A stretch of DNA of 64,000 nt from CAZUDO01 sp964618895. GTDB lineage: Bacteria; Desulfobacterota; Binatia; DP-6. The stretch lies in assembly GCA_964618895.1 (NCBI GenBank), contig CAZUDO010000124.1, positions 1 through 64,000 of the forward strand. The letters are read 5' to 3'. A program made the position numbers and the translations under genes. How positions within the stretch are numbered: the stretch's first letter is position 1; every line of letters begins with the position of its first letter. Below are positions 7,381-16,863 of this stretch, one piece after another. Under the pieces are notes generated by a model. The model made no database searches and was not told the origin of the DNA. It saw only the letters and a program-made list of their open reading frames with translations.

Positions 7381-8487
7381 ATGACGGCGCGGGGCCCGGG
7401 GGATACGGGGCCCGCGCAACCGGCGTCAGCCGCACATGCTCTGGTGGCGCTGGTCGCGCGCGCACTCGACCTCGAACGGGTGGCGCTCCTGGCGGCGGAC
7501 GAGTCGCGGACGCGCTTCGTTCCGGTTGCCTCCCACGGCGCAGTCCGCCTGCGCGCCGTGACGCGTGCCGAAACGCCCGGTGACGGCCCCTGGAGCGCCG
7601 TCGTGCCACTCACCGAAGGCGGTGCGACCGGCGGGTTGCTCCTGCTCGCGCGCCCGGGTGGTACGCCCCTCTCCCCGGAAGATCTCGCGCTCGTGCACGG
7701 CCTGGCCGGCGGGATGGCGGCCATGCTCGTACACGACGCGCTGCGGGGCGATCTTGCCCGCGCCCATCACCTCCTGGCGCGGGCCGACCAGCTCTCTGCG
7801 GTCGGCATGCTGGCGGCCAGCGTGGCGCACGAGATCCGCAACCCGCTCGTGTCGGTCCGGACCTTCATCCAGCTGTTGCCGCAGCGTCTCGACGACGAGG
7901 AGTTCCGCACTGGGTTCCGGCTGCTCGCCCTCGACGAGATCGAACGCATCTGCACGCTGATCAGCGATCTGCTCGCCTTTTCCCGTCCGGAACAGTCCGA
8001 GCGCGAGCCGACCGACATGGCCGAACTCGTCGGCCAGGTGGTGCGGTTGCTCGACGTGGAAGCCCGCCACACCGGGGTGGCCCTCGTCTACGACCAGCCG
8101 ACGGAGGTGCCGCGCGTGCTGGTCCACGACGGACAACTCAAGCAGGTCCTGTTGAACGTGGTGCTGAACGCCATCCAGGCCTGCGCGTCGCGCGACACGG
8201 TCGAGATCGCGGTCGGGACCGAGACCATCGCGGGGACCCGCTGGTGTCTGATCACGGTCGCGGACACCGGACCCGGGATTCCGCCCGAGCACCGACGCCT
8301 CGTCTTCGACCCGTTCTTCACCACCAAGGACGGTGGCAGCGGGCTCGGCCTGTTCCTGGCGCACCAGATCGTCAGCGAGCACGGGGGCATACTGGCGGCG
8401 ACCGGGCGGGACCCGCGCGGGAGCCTGTTCTCGATCCGGCTGCCGGTGGCGGTGTTCGATGAAGAGGTCGCGCTCGATGCGCGCTGA
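7381..8487 (+). CDS. GAF-domain sensor histidine kinase
   Basis: A soluble 368-residue histidine kinase. Residues about 15-120 resemble a GAF domain (paired strands, 'LVHGLAGGMAAMLV' helix). The HisKA H-box has the phosphoacceptor H150 in SVAHEIRNPLVSVRTFIQLL; the HATPase has an N-box (QVLLNVVLNAIQA), G1 (DTGPGI) and G2 (TTKDGGSGLGL), so it should be active. It has no membrane segment, suggesting an internal signal. ATG 7381 is used; GTG 7363 and TTG 7348 are in frame upstream. It overlaps the next kinase gene by 11 bp. The NtrC-like regulator two genes on is the likely phosphotransfer partner. Confidence 0.85.
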   Translation: MTARGPGDTGPAQPASAAHALVALVARALDLERVALLAADESRTRFVPVASHGAVRLRAVTRAETPGDGPWSAVVPLTEGGATGGLLLLARPGGTPLSPEDLALVHGLAGGMAAMLVHDALRGDLARAHHLLARADQLSAVGMLAASVAHEIRNPLVSVRTFIQLLPQRLDDEEFRTGFRLLALDEIERICTLISDLLAFSRPEQSEREPTDMAELVGQVVRLLDVEARHTGVALVYDQPTEVPRVLVHDGQLKQVLLNVVLNAIQACASRDTVEIAVGTETIAGTRWCLITVADTGPGIPPEHRRLVFDPFFTTKDGGSGLGLFLAHQIVSEHGGILAATGRDPRGSLFSIRLPVAVFDEEVALDAR

Positions 8488-9900
8488 CCGGCCGCGACTG
8501 ACCGTCGTCCCGCCGCTGGCGGCGGGGGCCGCGGCGGCCGTCCTGGCCCCGCCCCGACTGCCCCTGGCGGCCGTGCCGCAGGTCACGGCCGCCCGCAGTG
8601 CCGGACCCGCGGCCATTCCGGTCCTGCTGTCGGCGCCCGCCGCGGCCGGCCGGCTGCAACTCGCCCGCGCGCTGCATTCGACGGCGGGGCGAACCGGTCC
8701 GCTGATGGCGGTCACGGGGCGTCGTCCCCTGCTGACCGATCTGCCCGCCGGCGCCACCCTGTACGTCGACGTGGCCGCGCTCGGGCGCGAAGCGGTCACC
8801 ACCCTCGAAGCCGTACTGGACGACGCGACGGTGTGGGTATTGGCGGCGTGTGAGCCGGGCGTCGACCTGCCTGCCACGCTTGCGCCCCGCCTGTCGGCAA
8901 TCGTGATTGCCGTTCCACCGCTCAGGGCTCGCCTTGACGAGTTGCCGGCGCTCGCCGCGCACAGCCTCGCGAGTGTTGCGGCGCGCACGGAGAGACCGGT
9001 TCCACGGCTTTCGCCTGCGGCACTGGCCCAACTCGCGAGTCACCCGTGGATCGGCGATCTGCTGGAACTCGATGCCGTCCTCGCCCGCGCCCTCCTGGCC
9101 AGTACCGGGACGGACATCGCGCTCGAGGATCTCGGCATCGGAACCCAACGCCCCGCAGCTCCGGGGGTCGCCGTGGGCGAGGGCCCGGCCGCGCCCGAGC
9201 TCGAGCTCATGCTGGCCGAGCTGGCGCACGAGCTGCGCAACCCGCTGGTCACCATCAAGACTTTCGCCGGCCATCTCCCGGCCCTCATGGAAGATGCCGA
9301 GCTGCGCGCCCGCTTCCGGACGCTGTGCGACGAGGCCGTGGAGCGCATGGACGGCCTGCTGGAGAACGTCCTCGGCTTTGCCCGCCTGGGAACTCCGCAC
9401 CGCCAGCCGCTCGAGGTGCCCGCACTGCTCGATCGCGTGGTGGCGGAGCTGGGCCCCGAGTTGGCCGGCCGCAGCGTACGCGTGGAACGCCCCCACCAGC
9501 CGGGCTCGGTGGCTCGCTGCTCGGGGGATCCGGAGCACCTGGCGTTCGCCCTCCGCAACCTCCTGGCCGGCGTGGCGCGCGAGATGCCGGCGCGTCAGGA
9601 TCTGGTGATCGACGCCGCGGCCAACGGCGTGGTGAGCCTTCGTTTCACCGCCGGCACCGGAACGGCAGATCGCCTCCGCCGGCTCGTGGGTGGTGGCGCG
9701 GCGGACGCGCAGGGTGGCGGCCTGACGATGGATCCGACGCTGCTGCCGCTCGCCTTTCGCCTGGCGCGGTCGGCGTTGGAACGGGGAGGCGGAAGCCTGG
9801 AGGTCGGCCCCGACGGGGGTGACGCGGCCATGGTGGTGGTGCGGTTGCCGACCGCACCACCGGCGCAGACGCAACCAACGATACCGCATGGGGAGGTTAC

Positions 9901-9904
<4 letters not shown>
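8477..9904 (+). CDS. Histidine kinase fused to a degenerate NtrC-type AAA+ domain
   Basis: A 475-residue protein. Residues about 45-222 align by eye along the whole AAA+ module of the NtrC-like protein encoded next to it: 'PVLLSAPAAAGRLQLARALH' matches 'TVLITGESGTGKELIAKAIH', 'GATLYVDVAAL' matches 'GTLFLDEIGEM', 'VPPLRARLDELPALAAHSL' matches 'LPPLRERRDDLLLLIRHFG', and 'LASHPWIGDLLELDAVLARA' matches 'LRYPWPGNVREMENLIERLL'. The Walker A Lys, the Walker B Glu and the whole sigma-54-contact loop are gone. A HisKA follows with H251 (AHELRNPLVTIKTF), then an ATPase domain with an N-box-like 'LRNLLAG' but no clear DxGxG. It may be a phosphotransfer or regulatory partner of the GAF kinase. Confidence 0.75.
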
Positions 9905-11346
<1,442 letters not shown>

Positions 11347-11367
11347 TTCCGGAGCGGGTCTGTCGTG

Positions 11368-11411
11368 TCGTGCCCCGTGTCACGAGCGTCAGAAAGTGTT
11401 CCACTGTGAAC
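11368..11411. promoter_or_regulatory. Candidate activator sites upstream of the sigma-54 promoter
   Basis: Two short inverted repeats lie 60-105 bp upstream of the -24/-12 element: TCGTG (11368-11372) with CACGA (11381-11385), and GTTC (11398-11401) with GAAC (11408-11411). Their distance suits enhancer-like binding by an NtrC-type activator. The arms are short and chance is possible. Confidence 0.25.
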
Positions 11412-11473
11412 GGCAGGGGAGGCATGGTGGCGTCCCGGCCCGCGTCCGATCAGGCACTTCCCGCCTCAGCCTA

Positions 11474-11489
11474 TGGCACGCTTTCTGCT
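11474..11489 (+). promoter_or_regulatory. Sigma-54 (-24/-12) promoter
   Basis: The sequence TGGCACGCTTTCTGCT matches the consensus TGGCACG-N4-TTGCW at all defined positions but one, with GG (11475-11476) and GC (11487-11488) exactly 10 bp apart. Transcription should begin near 11,499, only about five bases before ATG 11504. It is the only strong -24/-12 element noticed in this cluster and it directly follows the NtrC-family gene. Confidence 0.65.
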
Positions 11490-11503
11490 CTATGCGCTCC
11501 CGC

Positions 11504-12622
11504 ATGACTGAGCAGGGAATACCCCGCGTCCTGGTCGTCGACGATGAAATCGGTGTGCGGGAATCCCTGCGCGCCATCCTCCAGCGCGACTTCCAGGTGC
11601 TGACCGCCGCCAACGGCAATGAGGCGCTGGTGACGATCGCCCGCGAGCCGGTCGACATCGTCACCCTCGACCTCAACATGCCGGGTCTCGGCGGCGTCAG
11701 CGTGCTCGAGCGCGTCAAGCAGATCGACCCCGACATCGAGGTCATGATCATCACCGGCAAGGGCACCCTCGAAAGTGCGGTCCAGGGGCTCCGTCTGCGC
11801 GCCTTCGACTACCTGTCCAAGCCCTTTGACTGTGATCGAGTCCGCGGTCTGGTGCAGATGGCGGCCGCGCGCCGGGTAGCCGTCCGGCGCATCAAGACCG
11901 TTCCCGAGCACCTCCTCTCCACGCTCTCCCACGAGCTCCGCACGCCCCTCAACGTCATCCTCGGATACTCGACGATGCTGCAGGACGAGCGTGGCGGGGC
12001 GCTTTCCGAAGAGCAGCGGCTCGCTCTCGATCGCATTCAGGCCAACTCGGCCAGCCTGCTCGCCTATGTCGAGACCATCTTCTACATGGCCGAGCTCGAT
12101 CGCGGCCTGGTGTCGATGACGGTCACGCCGGTCGTGATCGCCGACGCGTTCGCGCGCCTGGCCGCCGACCTCGCGCCGCGGGCCGCAGCCAAGGGCATCG
12201 GGTGGCGCGTCGAGGTTCCGCCGGGGTTGACCGTCGCGACCGATGCCGACAAGCTCTGGCGGCTCTTGCGGGCGCTCGCCGACAATGCCGTCCAGTGCAC
12301 ACACGCCGGCGACACGGGCCTGACCGCCCGCCCGGCGCCGGGGGGCACGATCGTCGAGATCCATGACACGGGCCCGGGGTTGTCGCCTGAGCTCATCGCT
12401 GAGACGGAGGACCTCTTCACCGGCCGTGCCGGAGAGCGTCCCCCCGCGCAGCTCGGGTTCGGGCTCCGGCTCGCCGGCCGGTTGGTACGCGCCTTGGGCG
12501 CGGTCATGAAATTGACCACCGGCCCCCAGGGCACCACGATCGCGCTCGCCGTTCCCGACTTGGCCCTCGGGGCATACGAGCTGCCGGCGTCCCGTCCGGC
12601 TGCATCCGCCGCCTCGGCTTGA
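11504..12622 (+). CDS. Receiver-histidine kinase hybrid (soluble)
   Basis: A 372-residue protein with an N-terminal receiver (about 7-120; D56 in VTLDLNMPG, Lys in YLSKPF) and a HisKA/HATPase (H143 in LSHELRTPLNVILGY; N-box-like 'LRALADNAVQC', G1 'DTGPGL', then 'GFGLRLAGRLV'). Such receiver-first kinases pass signals between two phosphorelay layers. There is no transmembrane segment. ATG 11504 is preferred over ATG 11492 because the sigma-54 promoter at 11474-11489 would start transcription near 11,499, giving an almost leaderless message; if another promoter is used, 11492 is possible. The NtrC-like gene upstream is the obvious candidate activator. Confidence 0.82.
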   Translation: MTEQGIPRVLVVDDEIGVRESLRAILQRDFQVLTAANGNEALVTIAREPVDIVTLDLNMPGLGGVSVLERVKQIDPDIEVMIITGKGTLESAVQGLRLRAFDYLSKPFDCDRVRGLVQMAAARRVAVRRIKTVPEHLLSTLSHELRTPLNVILGYSTMLQDERGGALSEEQRLALDRIQANSASLLAYVETIFYMAELDRGLVSMTVTPVVIADAFARLAADLAPRAAAKGIGWRVEVPPGLTVATDADKLWRLLRALADNAVQCTHAGDTGLTARPAPGGTIVEIHDTGPGLSPELIAETEDLFTGRAGERPPAQLGFGLRLAGRLVRALGAVMKLTTGPQGTTIALAVPDLALGAYELPASRPAASAASA

Positions 12623-12661
12623 CACGCCACACCCCGTCCGATAGCTGCCGAGCCGTCTTCA

Positions 12662-13867
12662 ATGGGCTCGCTTGCCCCTGGCGGCGCCGTGGCCGCGCCG
12701 GACGCCCTTCGCGACGCGCTCGCCGCCCCTGCGCTGAGCCCGGACGCCGCCGCGGCATTGCTCGCCGCCCCGGCGCTCACCGGTGAGCTGCTGGCCGCCG
12801 CCGGTGTCGTTCGGGACCGCCACTGGGGCCGCACGGTCACGTACTCACCGAAGACCTTCCTGCCGGTCACCAACCTCTGCCGCGACCGCTGCACGTACTG
12901 TACCTTCCGAAAGGACCCCGACGATCCCGACGCGTGGACGATGACCCCGGACGAGATCGCCACTTGGTCGGCCCGCGGCCGCGCGCTCGGCTGCACCGAA
13001 GCGCTCCTCTGCCTCGGCGACAAGCCGGAGCTGGCCTTCGCCGGGTACCGAAGGACGCTGGCGGCGCTCGGCCATCGAACGACGGCGGCGTACGTCTACC
13101 ACGCCTCCGAGATCGCGCTCGCCAACGGCCTCCTGCCGCACACCAACGCCGGACTCCTCACGCGCGACGAGATGCAGCGGCTGAAGGACGTCAACGTGAG
13201 TCTCGGCCTCATGCTGGAGAACGTCTCGCCGCGGCTGCGCGGCCGTGGTCAGGTGCATCAGTGGGCGCCCGACAAGGACCCCGCCCGTCGCATGACCATG
13301 CTGCGGGAAGCCGGCGAGCTGCGCGTCCCGTTCACCACCGGGCTCCTCATCGGCATCGGCGAGACACTCGCCGAGCGCGTCGACACGCTGCTGGTCATCC
13401 GGGATATCCACCGGGCCTATGGTCACATCCAGGAAGTGATCGTGCAGAACTTCCGCGCCAAGCCGACGATCCGCTGCGCCGACGCCCCGGAACCCGACGC
13501 CCTCGACCTGGCGCGCACGGTCGCCGTCGCCCGGCTGCTTCTGGATCCCGACATCAGCGTGCAGGCCCCGCCCAACCTGTCCGCTCCGCACGATCTCGCC
13601 CTGCTGCTCTCGGCGGGACTCAACGACTGGGGGGGGATATCGCCCCTGACGCCGGACTACGTGAACCCCGAGGCCCCGTGGCCGCACGTATCCGCGCTGG
13701 CGGCGGCCTGCGCGCGGGCGGGCTTCACGCTGCGGCCGCGCTTGCCCATCTACTCCCCGTTCATCGACAGACCGGGGTTCCTGTCGCCCGGCCTCTTCCC
13801 CCGTGTCGCGGCCCTTGGCGACGACTCTTTAACGTACCCCGGCGCCTCGGAGGCGCATCCGACATGA
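12662..13867 (+). CDS. cofG: FO synthase subunit 1, CofG
   Basis: A 401-residue radical SAM enzyme that, with CofH, makes 7,8-didemethyl-8-hydroxy-5-deazariboflavin (FO), the chromophore of coenzyme F420. The [4Fe-4S] motif CxxxCxxC is C73-C77-C80 (CRDRCTYC). 'YVYHASEIALANGLLPHTNA' and 'GRGQVHQWAPDKDP' are typical CofG stretches. ATG 12662 gives a length slightly above archaeal CofG (about 360) because of an Ala-rich N terminus. It is the first gene of a four-gene F420 operon; its stop overlaps the cofH start (ATGA). Confidence 0.93.
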   Translation: MGSLAPGGAVAAPDALRDALAAPALSPDAAAALLAAPALTGELLAAAGVVRDRHWGRTVTYSPKTFLPVTNLCRDRCTYCTFRKDPDDPDAWTMTPDEIATWSARGRALGCTEALLCLGDKPELAFAGYRRTLAALGHRTTAAYVYHASEIALANGLLPHTNAGLLTRDEMQRLKDVNVSLGLMLENVSPRLRGRGQVHQWAPDKDPARRMTMLREAGELRVPFTTGLLIGIGETLAERVDTLLVIRDIHRAYGHIQEVIVQNFRAKPTIRCADAPEPDALDLARTVAVARLLLDPDISVQAPPNLSAPHDLALLLSAGLNDWGGISPLTPDYVNPEAPWPHVSALAAACARAGFTLRPRLPIYSPFIDRPGFLSPGLFPRVAALGDDSLTYPGASEAHPT

Positions 13868-15120
13868 GCTGGATCGACCCGTGGTCCGACCTCGAAGCCG
13901 TGGCGCTCAACGATGAGCCGCTCGGGCGTGTGCTCGGGCGCGCGAGCCCGGACGTGCGCGCCATCCTCGACCGCGGGCTCGCGCATCGCGCCGTGACCAC
14001 CGTCGAGGGCGAACGGCTCCTCAGCACGACCGGCAACGACCTGCTGGCCGTCGTGCGCGTCGCCGACGCCATGCGTGCGGCCGACGTGGGTGACGAGGTC
14101 ACGTACGTCGTCAACCGCAACATCAACTTCACCAATGTCTGCTTCGTCAACTGCCAGTTCTGTGCCTTCAAGCGGCAGCGCTGGGAGGACGACGCTTACA
14201 CCCACGGCCTCGACGTCGTCTTGGGCAAATGTGTCGAGGCCATCGCTCGCGGCGCGACCGAAGTGTGCATGCAGGGGGGCATCAACCCGGACATGTCACC
14301 GTTCACGTACCGGGACGTCCTGGTCGCCATCAAGACCCGCTTCCCCGCCCTGCACGTGCACGCCTTCTCGCCCATGGAGATCATGTACGGCGCCCGGCGC
14401 ACCAACATGGACTACCCGTCGTACATCGGCATGTTGCGGGACGGCGGGCTCGGCAGCATCCCGGGCACGGCGGCCGAGATACTGGACGACGAGGTGCGGG
14501 AGCTCCTGTCGCACAAGAAGGTCGACGTACGCACCTGGGTGGAGATCATCACCACGGCGCACCGGCTCGGTGTCCCGACGACCTCGACGGTCATGTACGG
14601 GCACGTCGAGAGCGCTGGTCACGTCGCGCGCCACATCGACCTGCTGCGTACCCTCCAGCACGAGACCGGCGGCTTCACGGAGTTCGTCCCGCTCGGCTTC
14701 ATCTGGGAGAACACGCAGCTCTACCGCGACGGCAAGGTGACCCCGCAGCCCAAGGGGCTGCGTGACCTGCGGGTGTATGCCGTGAGCCGGATCATGTTGC
14801 GCGGGGTGATCGACAACCTACAGACCTCGTGGGTGAAGCTGGGGCACCGGCTGGCGCAGCTCTCGCTTCGGGCGGGATGCAACGACTTCGGTGGCACCCT
14901 GATGGAGGAGAGCATCTCGCGCGAAGCCGGCGCCGACGCGGGCGAGTACACGTCGGCCGAGGAGATCGAGACGCTCATCCGCGGGATGGAGCGGCGGCCC
15001 GTGCAGCGCACGACGCTCTATGGCCGCATGGGAGAGACCGGTGCGCGGACCGCGGGTCACGCTGCTGGCGGGTGGCGTGGGAGGAGCCCGCTTCCTGCGG
15101 GGCCTCTCGCGTCGCACTGA
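13864..15120 (+). CDS. cofH: FO synthase subunit 2, CofH
   Basis: A 418-residue radical SAM protein that joins a tyrosine-derived group to 5-amino-6-ribitylamino-uracil, the step before CofG. CxxxCxxC is C93-C97-C100 (CFVNCQFC); 'MQGGINPDMSPFTYRDVL', 'AFSPMEIMYGARR', 'SIPGTAAEILDDEVR' and 'GGTLMEESISREAGA' are family hallmarks. The start is ATG 13864, overlapping cofG. The last 25 or so residues run 80 bp into cofD and are Gly/Arg-rich and unlike the family, so the functional protein probably ends near 'LYGRMGE'. Confidence 0.93.
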   Translation: MSWIDPWSDLEAVALNDEPLGRVLGRASPDVRAILDRGLAHRAVTTVEGERLLSTTGNDLLAVVRVADAMRAADVGDEVTYVVNRNINFTNVCFVNCQFCAFKRQRWEDDAYTHGLDVVLGKCVEAIARGATEVCMQGGINPDMSPFTYRDVLVAIKTRFPALHVHAFSPMEIMYGARRTNMDYPSYIGMLRDGGLGSIPGTAAEILDDEVRELLSHKKVDVRTWVEIITTAHRLGVPTTSTVMYGHVESAGHVARHIDLLRTLQHETGGFTEFVPLGFIWENTQLYRDGKVTPQPKGLRDLRVYAVSRIMLRGVIDNLQTSWVKLGHRLAQLSLRAGCNDFGGTLMEESISREAGADAGEYTSAEEIETLIRGMERRPVQRTTLYGRMGETGARTAGHAAGGWRGRSPLPAGPLASH

Positions 15121-15988
15121 GCCCGGCCGTCTCACCGTCATCGGCAACACCGGGGACGACGACTGCTTCTTCGGTCTGCACGTCGCCCCGGACCTGGACA
15201 CGCTCGTCTACACGCTGGCAGGGCGGTCGGACCCGGTGCGCGGGTGGGGACTCGCCGGCGACACCTTCCAGGGGCTGGCGCAGATCCGTCGCCTCGGCGG
15301 TCCCGCCTGGTTCCAGCTCGGCGACCGGGACCTGGCGACCCACATGGTGCGCACGATGCGTCTCCACGCGGGGTGGCCGCTCTCCCGCGTGACCGCTGCG
15401 ATCGCACGCGCGCTCGGCGCCCGTGCGCGGGTGCTCCCCATGAGCGACGACCCGGTCCGCACCTTCGTTCACACCGAGCGGGGACGGCTGGCGTTCCAGG
15501 AATACCTGGTCCAGCGCCGCGCGCGCGGCCGCGTGCAACGCATCGAAATCGCCGGCGGGCGCACCGCACGGCCCGCACCCGGGGTGCTGGCCGCCCTCGA
15601 CACCGCCCAGGCGATCGTGATTGCACCCTCGAACCCCCTGGTGTCGATTGGCCCGATGCTGGCGATTCCGGCGCTGCGCACGGCGCTCCGGCGGCGGCGG
15701 GTGCCGGCGGCGGCCGTGTCGCCGTTGGTGGGCGGGCGGGCGGTGCGCGGGCCCCTGCATCGCATGCTGCGCGGGCTGGGCATGGAGGTCTCGCCGCGGG
15801 GTGTCGCCCGCCTCTACCGGGGCCTGATCGACGTGTTCGTGCTCGACCGGGTCGATGCGGCCTGGGCGCCCCGGCTGGAGCGCCTCGGCCTGCGGGTCGT
15901 CGTGACCGACACGATCATGCGCACGCCCGCCCATGCCGCCCGTCTTGCTGGCGTCGTTCTGGGTGCGCTACAGGGCCGACAACCATGA
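15041..15988 (+). CDS. cofD: 2-phospho-L-lactate (or PEP) transferase CofD
   Basis: A 315-residue transferase that moves the lactyl-2-diphosphoguanosine (or enolpyruvyl) group onto FO to give F420-0 or its dehydro form. It begins with the hallmark 'TLLAGGVGGARFLRGLSRRT' and has 'NTGDDDCFFGLHVAPDLDTL', 'WFQLGDRDLATH' and 'IAPSNPLVSIGPML'. GTG 15041 is chosen because GGGAGAG lies just upstream; ATG 15020 is in frame but lacks a ribosome site. The gene overlaps cofH by 80 bp and cofE by 4 bp. No cofC-like nucleotidyltransferase is present nearby. Confidence 0.92.
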   Translation: MRGPRVTLLAGGVGGARFLRGLSRRTEPGRLTVIGNTGDDDCFFGLHVAPDLDTLVYTLAGRSDPVRGWGLAGDTFQGLAQIRRLGGPAWFQLGDRDLATHMVRTMRLHAGWPLSRVTAAIARALGARARVLPMSDDPVRTFVHTERGRLAFQEYLVQRRARGRVQRIEIAGGRTARPAPGVLAALDTAQAIVIAPSNPLVSIGPMLAIPALRTALRRRRVPAAAVSPLVGGRAVRGPLHRMLRGLGMEVSPRGVARLYRGLIDVFVLDRVDAAWAPRLERLGLRVVVTDTIMRTPAHAARLAGVVLGALQGRQP

Positions 15989-16743
15989 CGGTGGCCGTGA
16001 TTCCCATCCCGGGGCTGCCGATGGTGCAGCCTGGCGACGACCTGGGAACGCTCCTGGTCGACGCCATCGACGCCGCCCGCGTCGGCATCAAGGCCGGCGA
16101 CGTGATCGCCGTCTGCCAGAAGGTGCTGTCCAAGGCCGAAGGTGCCGTGGCGCGCCTGGCGGACGTGACGCCATCCCCGTTCGCGGTCCATCTGGCATCC
16201 CGGATGGGGGGTGGAAAAGACCCGCGTGCTCTGGAGGTCGTGCTGCGCGAGAGCGCACGCATCGTTCGCATGGATCGCGGCCACATGATCTGCGAGACGC
16301 ACCATGGGTGGGTGTGCGCGAACGCCGGGGTCGACGAGTCGAACGGCATCGCCGACGGCGTGCTCACGCTGCTCCCCCGCGATCCCGACGCGTCGGCCGA
16401 GCGCTTGCGGGCCGTCCTGGCCGCGCGATTCGGCACCACGCTGGCGGTGGTGGTGACGGACACGTTCGGGCGCCCGTGGCGTGAAGGTCTGGTCGAGGTC
16501 GCCCTCGGCTGCGCCGGCATGGAGCCGCTGCTCGATCTGCGCGGTCGCGCCGATCTGTCGGGGCGCACCCTGCACCACACCGTCGTCGCCGTCGCCGACG
16601 AGATCGCGGCGGCTGCCGGCCTGGTGATGGAGAAAGACAGCGGCGTCGCCGCTGCCATCGTCCGGGGCGTGCGCTATACGCCCGGGGCCGGCGGCGCGGT
16701 CGCGCACCTCGTCCGCCGTCCGGAGCTCGATCTGTTCCGATGA
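15985..16743 (+). CDS. cofE: F420-0:gamma-glutamyl ligase CofE
   Basis: A 252-residue GTP-dependent ligase that adds gamma-linked glutamates to F420-0. Diagnostic stretches are 'GDVIAVCQKVLSKAEGAVA', 'GHMICETHHGWVCANAGVDE', 'VVTDTFGRPWREGLVEVALG' and 'DEIAAAAGLVMEKDSGVAAA'. At about 250 residues it is the archaeal-type single-domain enzyme, without the FMN-reductase domain found fused in actinobacterial FbiB. ATG 15985 overlaps the cofD stop (ATGA). It closes the F420 operon. Confidence 0.93.
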   Translation: MTVAVIPIPGLPMVQPGDDLGTLLVDAIDAARVGIKAGDVIAVCQKVLSKAEGAVARLADVTPSPFAVHLASRMGGGKDPRALEVVLRESARIVRMDRGHMICETHHGWVCANAGVDESNGIADGVLTLLPRDPDASAERLRAVLAARFGTTLAVVVTDTFGRPWREGLVEVALGCAGMEPLLDLRGRADLSGRTLHHTVVAVADEIAAAAGLVMEKDSGVAAAIVRGVRYTPGAGGAVAHLVRRPELDLFR

Positions 16744-16863
16744 CTACCCGTCTGCAATGGGCACCCTGCCCTCGTGCACGGCTGCACGGCCCGGGGGACG
16801 GCGCCGGGGCGCGGGGGTTGATGCCGGCCGGGCATGGCCCTTGCTCCGTTGGCCGAGATACTC

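Noticed and set aside
12934..13863. Upstream extension of the cofH reading frame through cofG
   Set aside because: The 310 codons before ATG 13864 are an out-of-frame reading of cofG and contain no family similarity.
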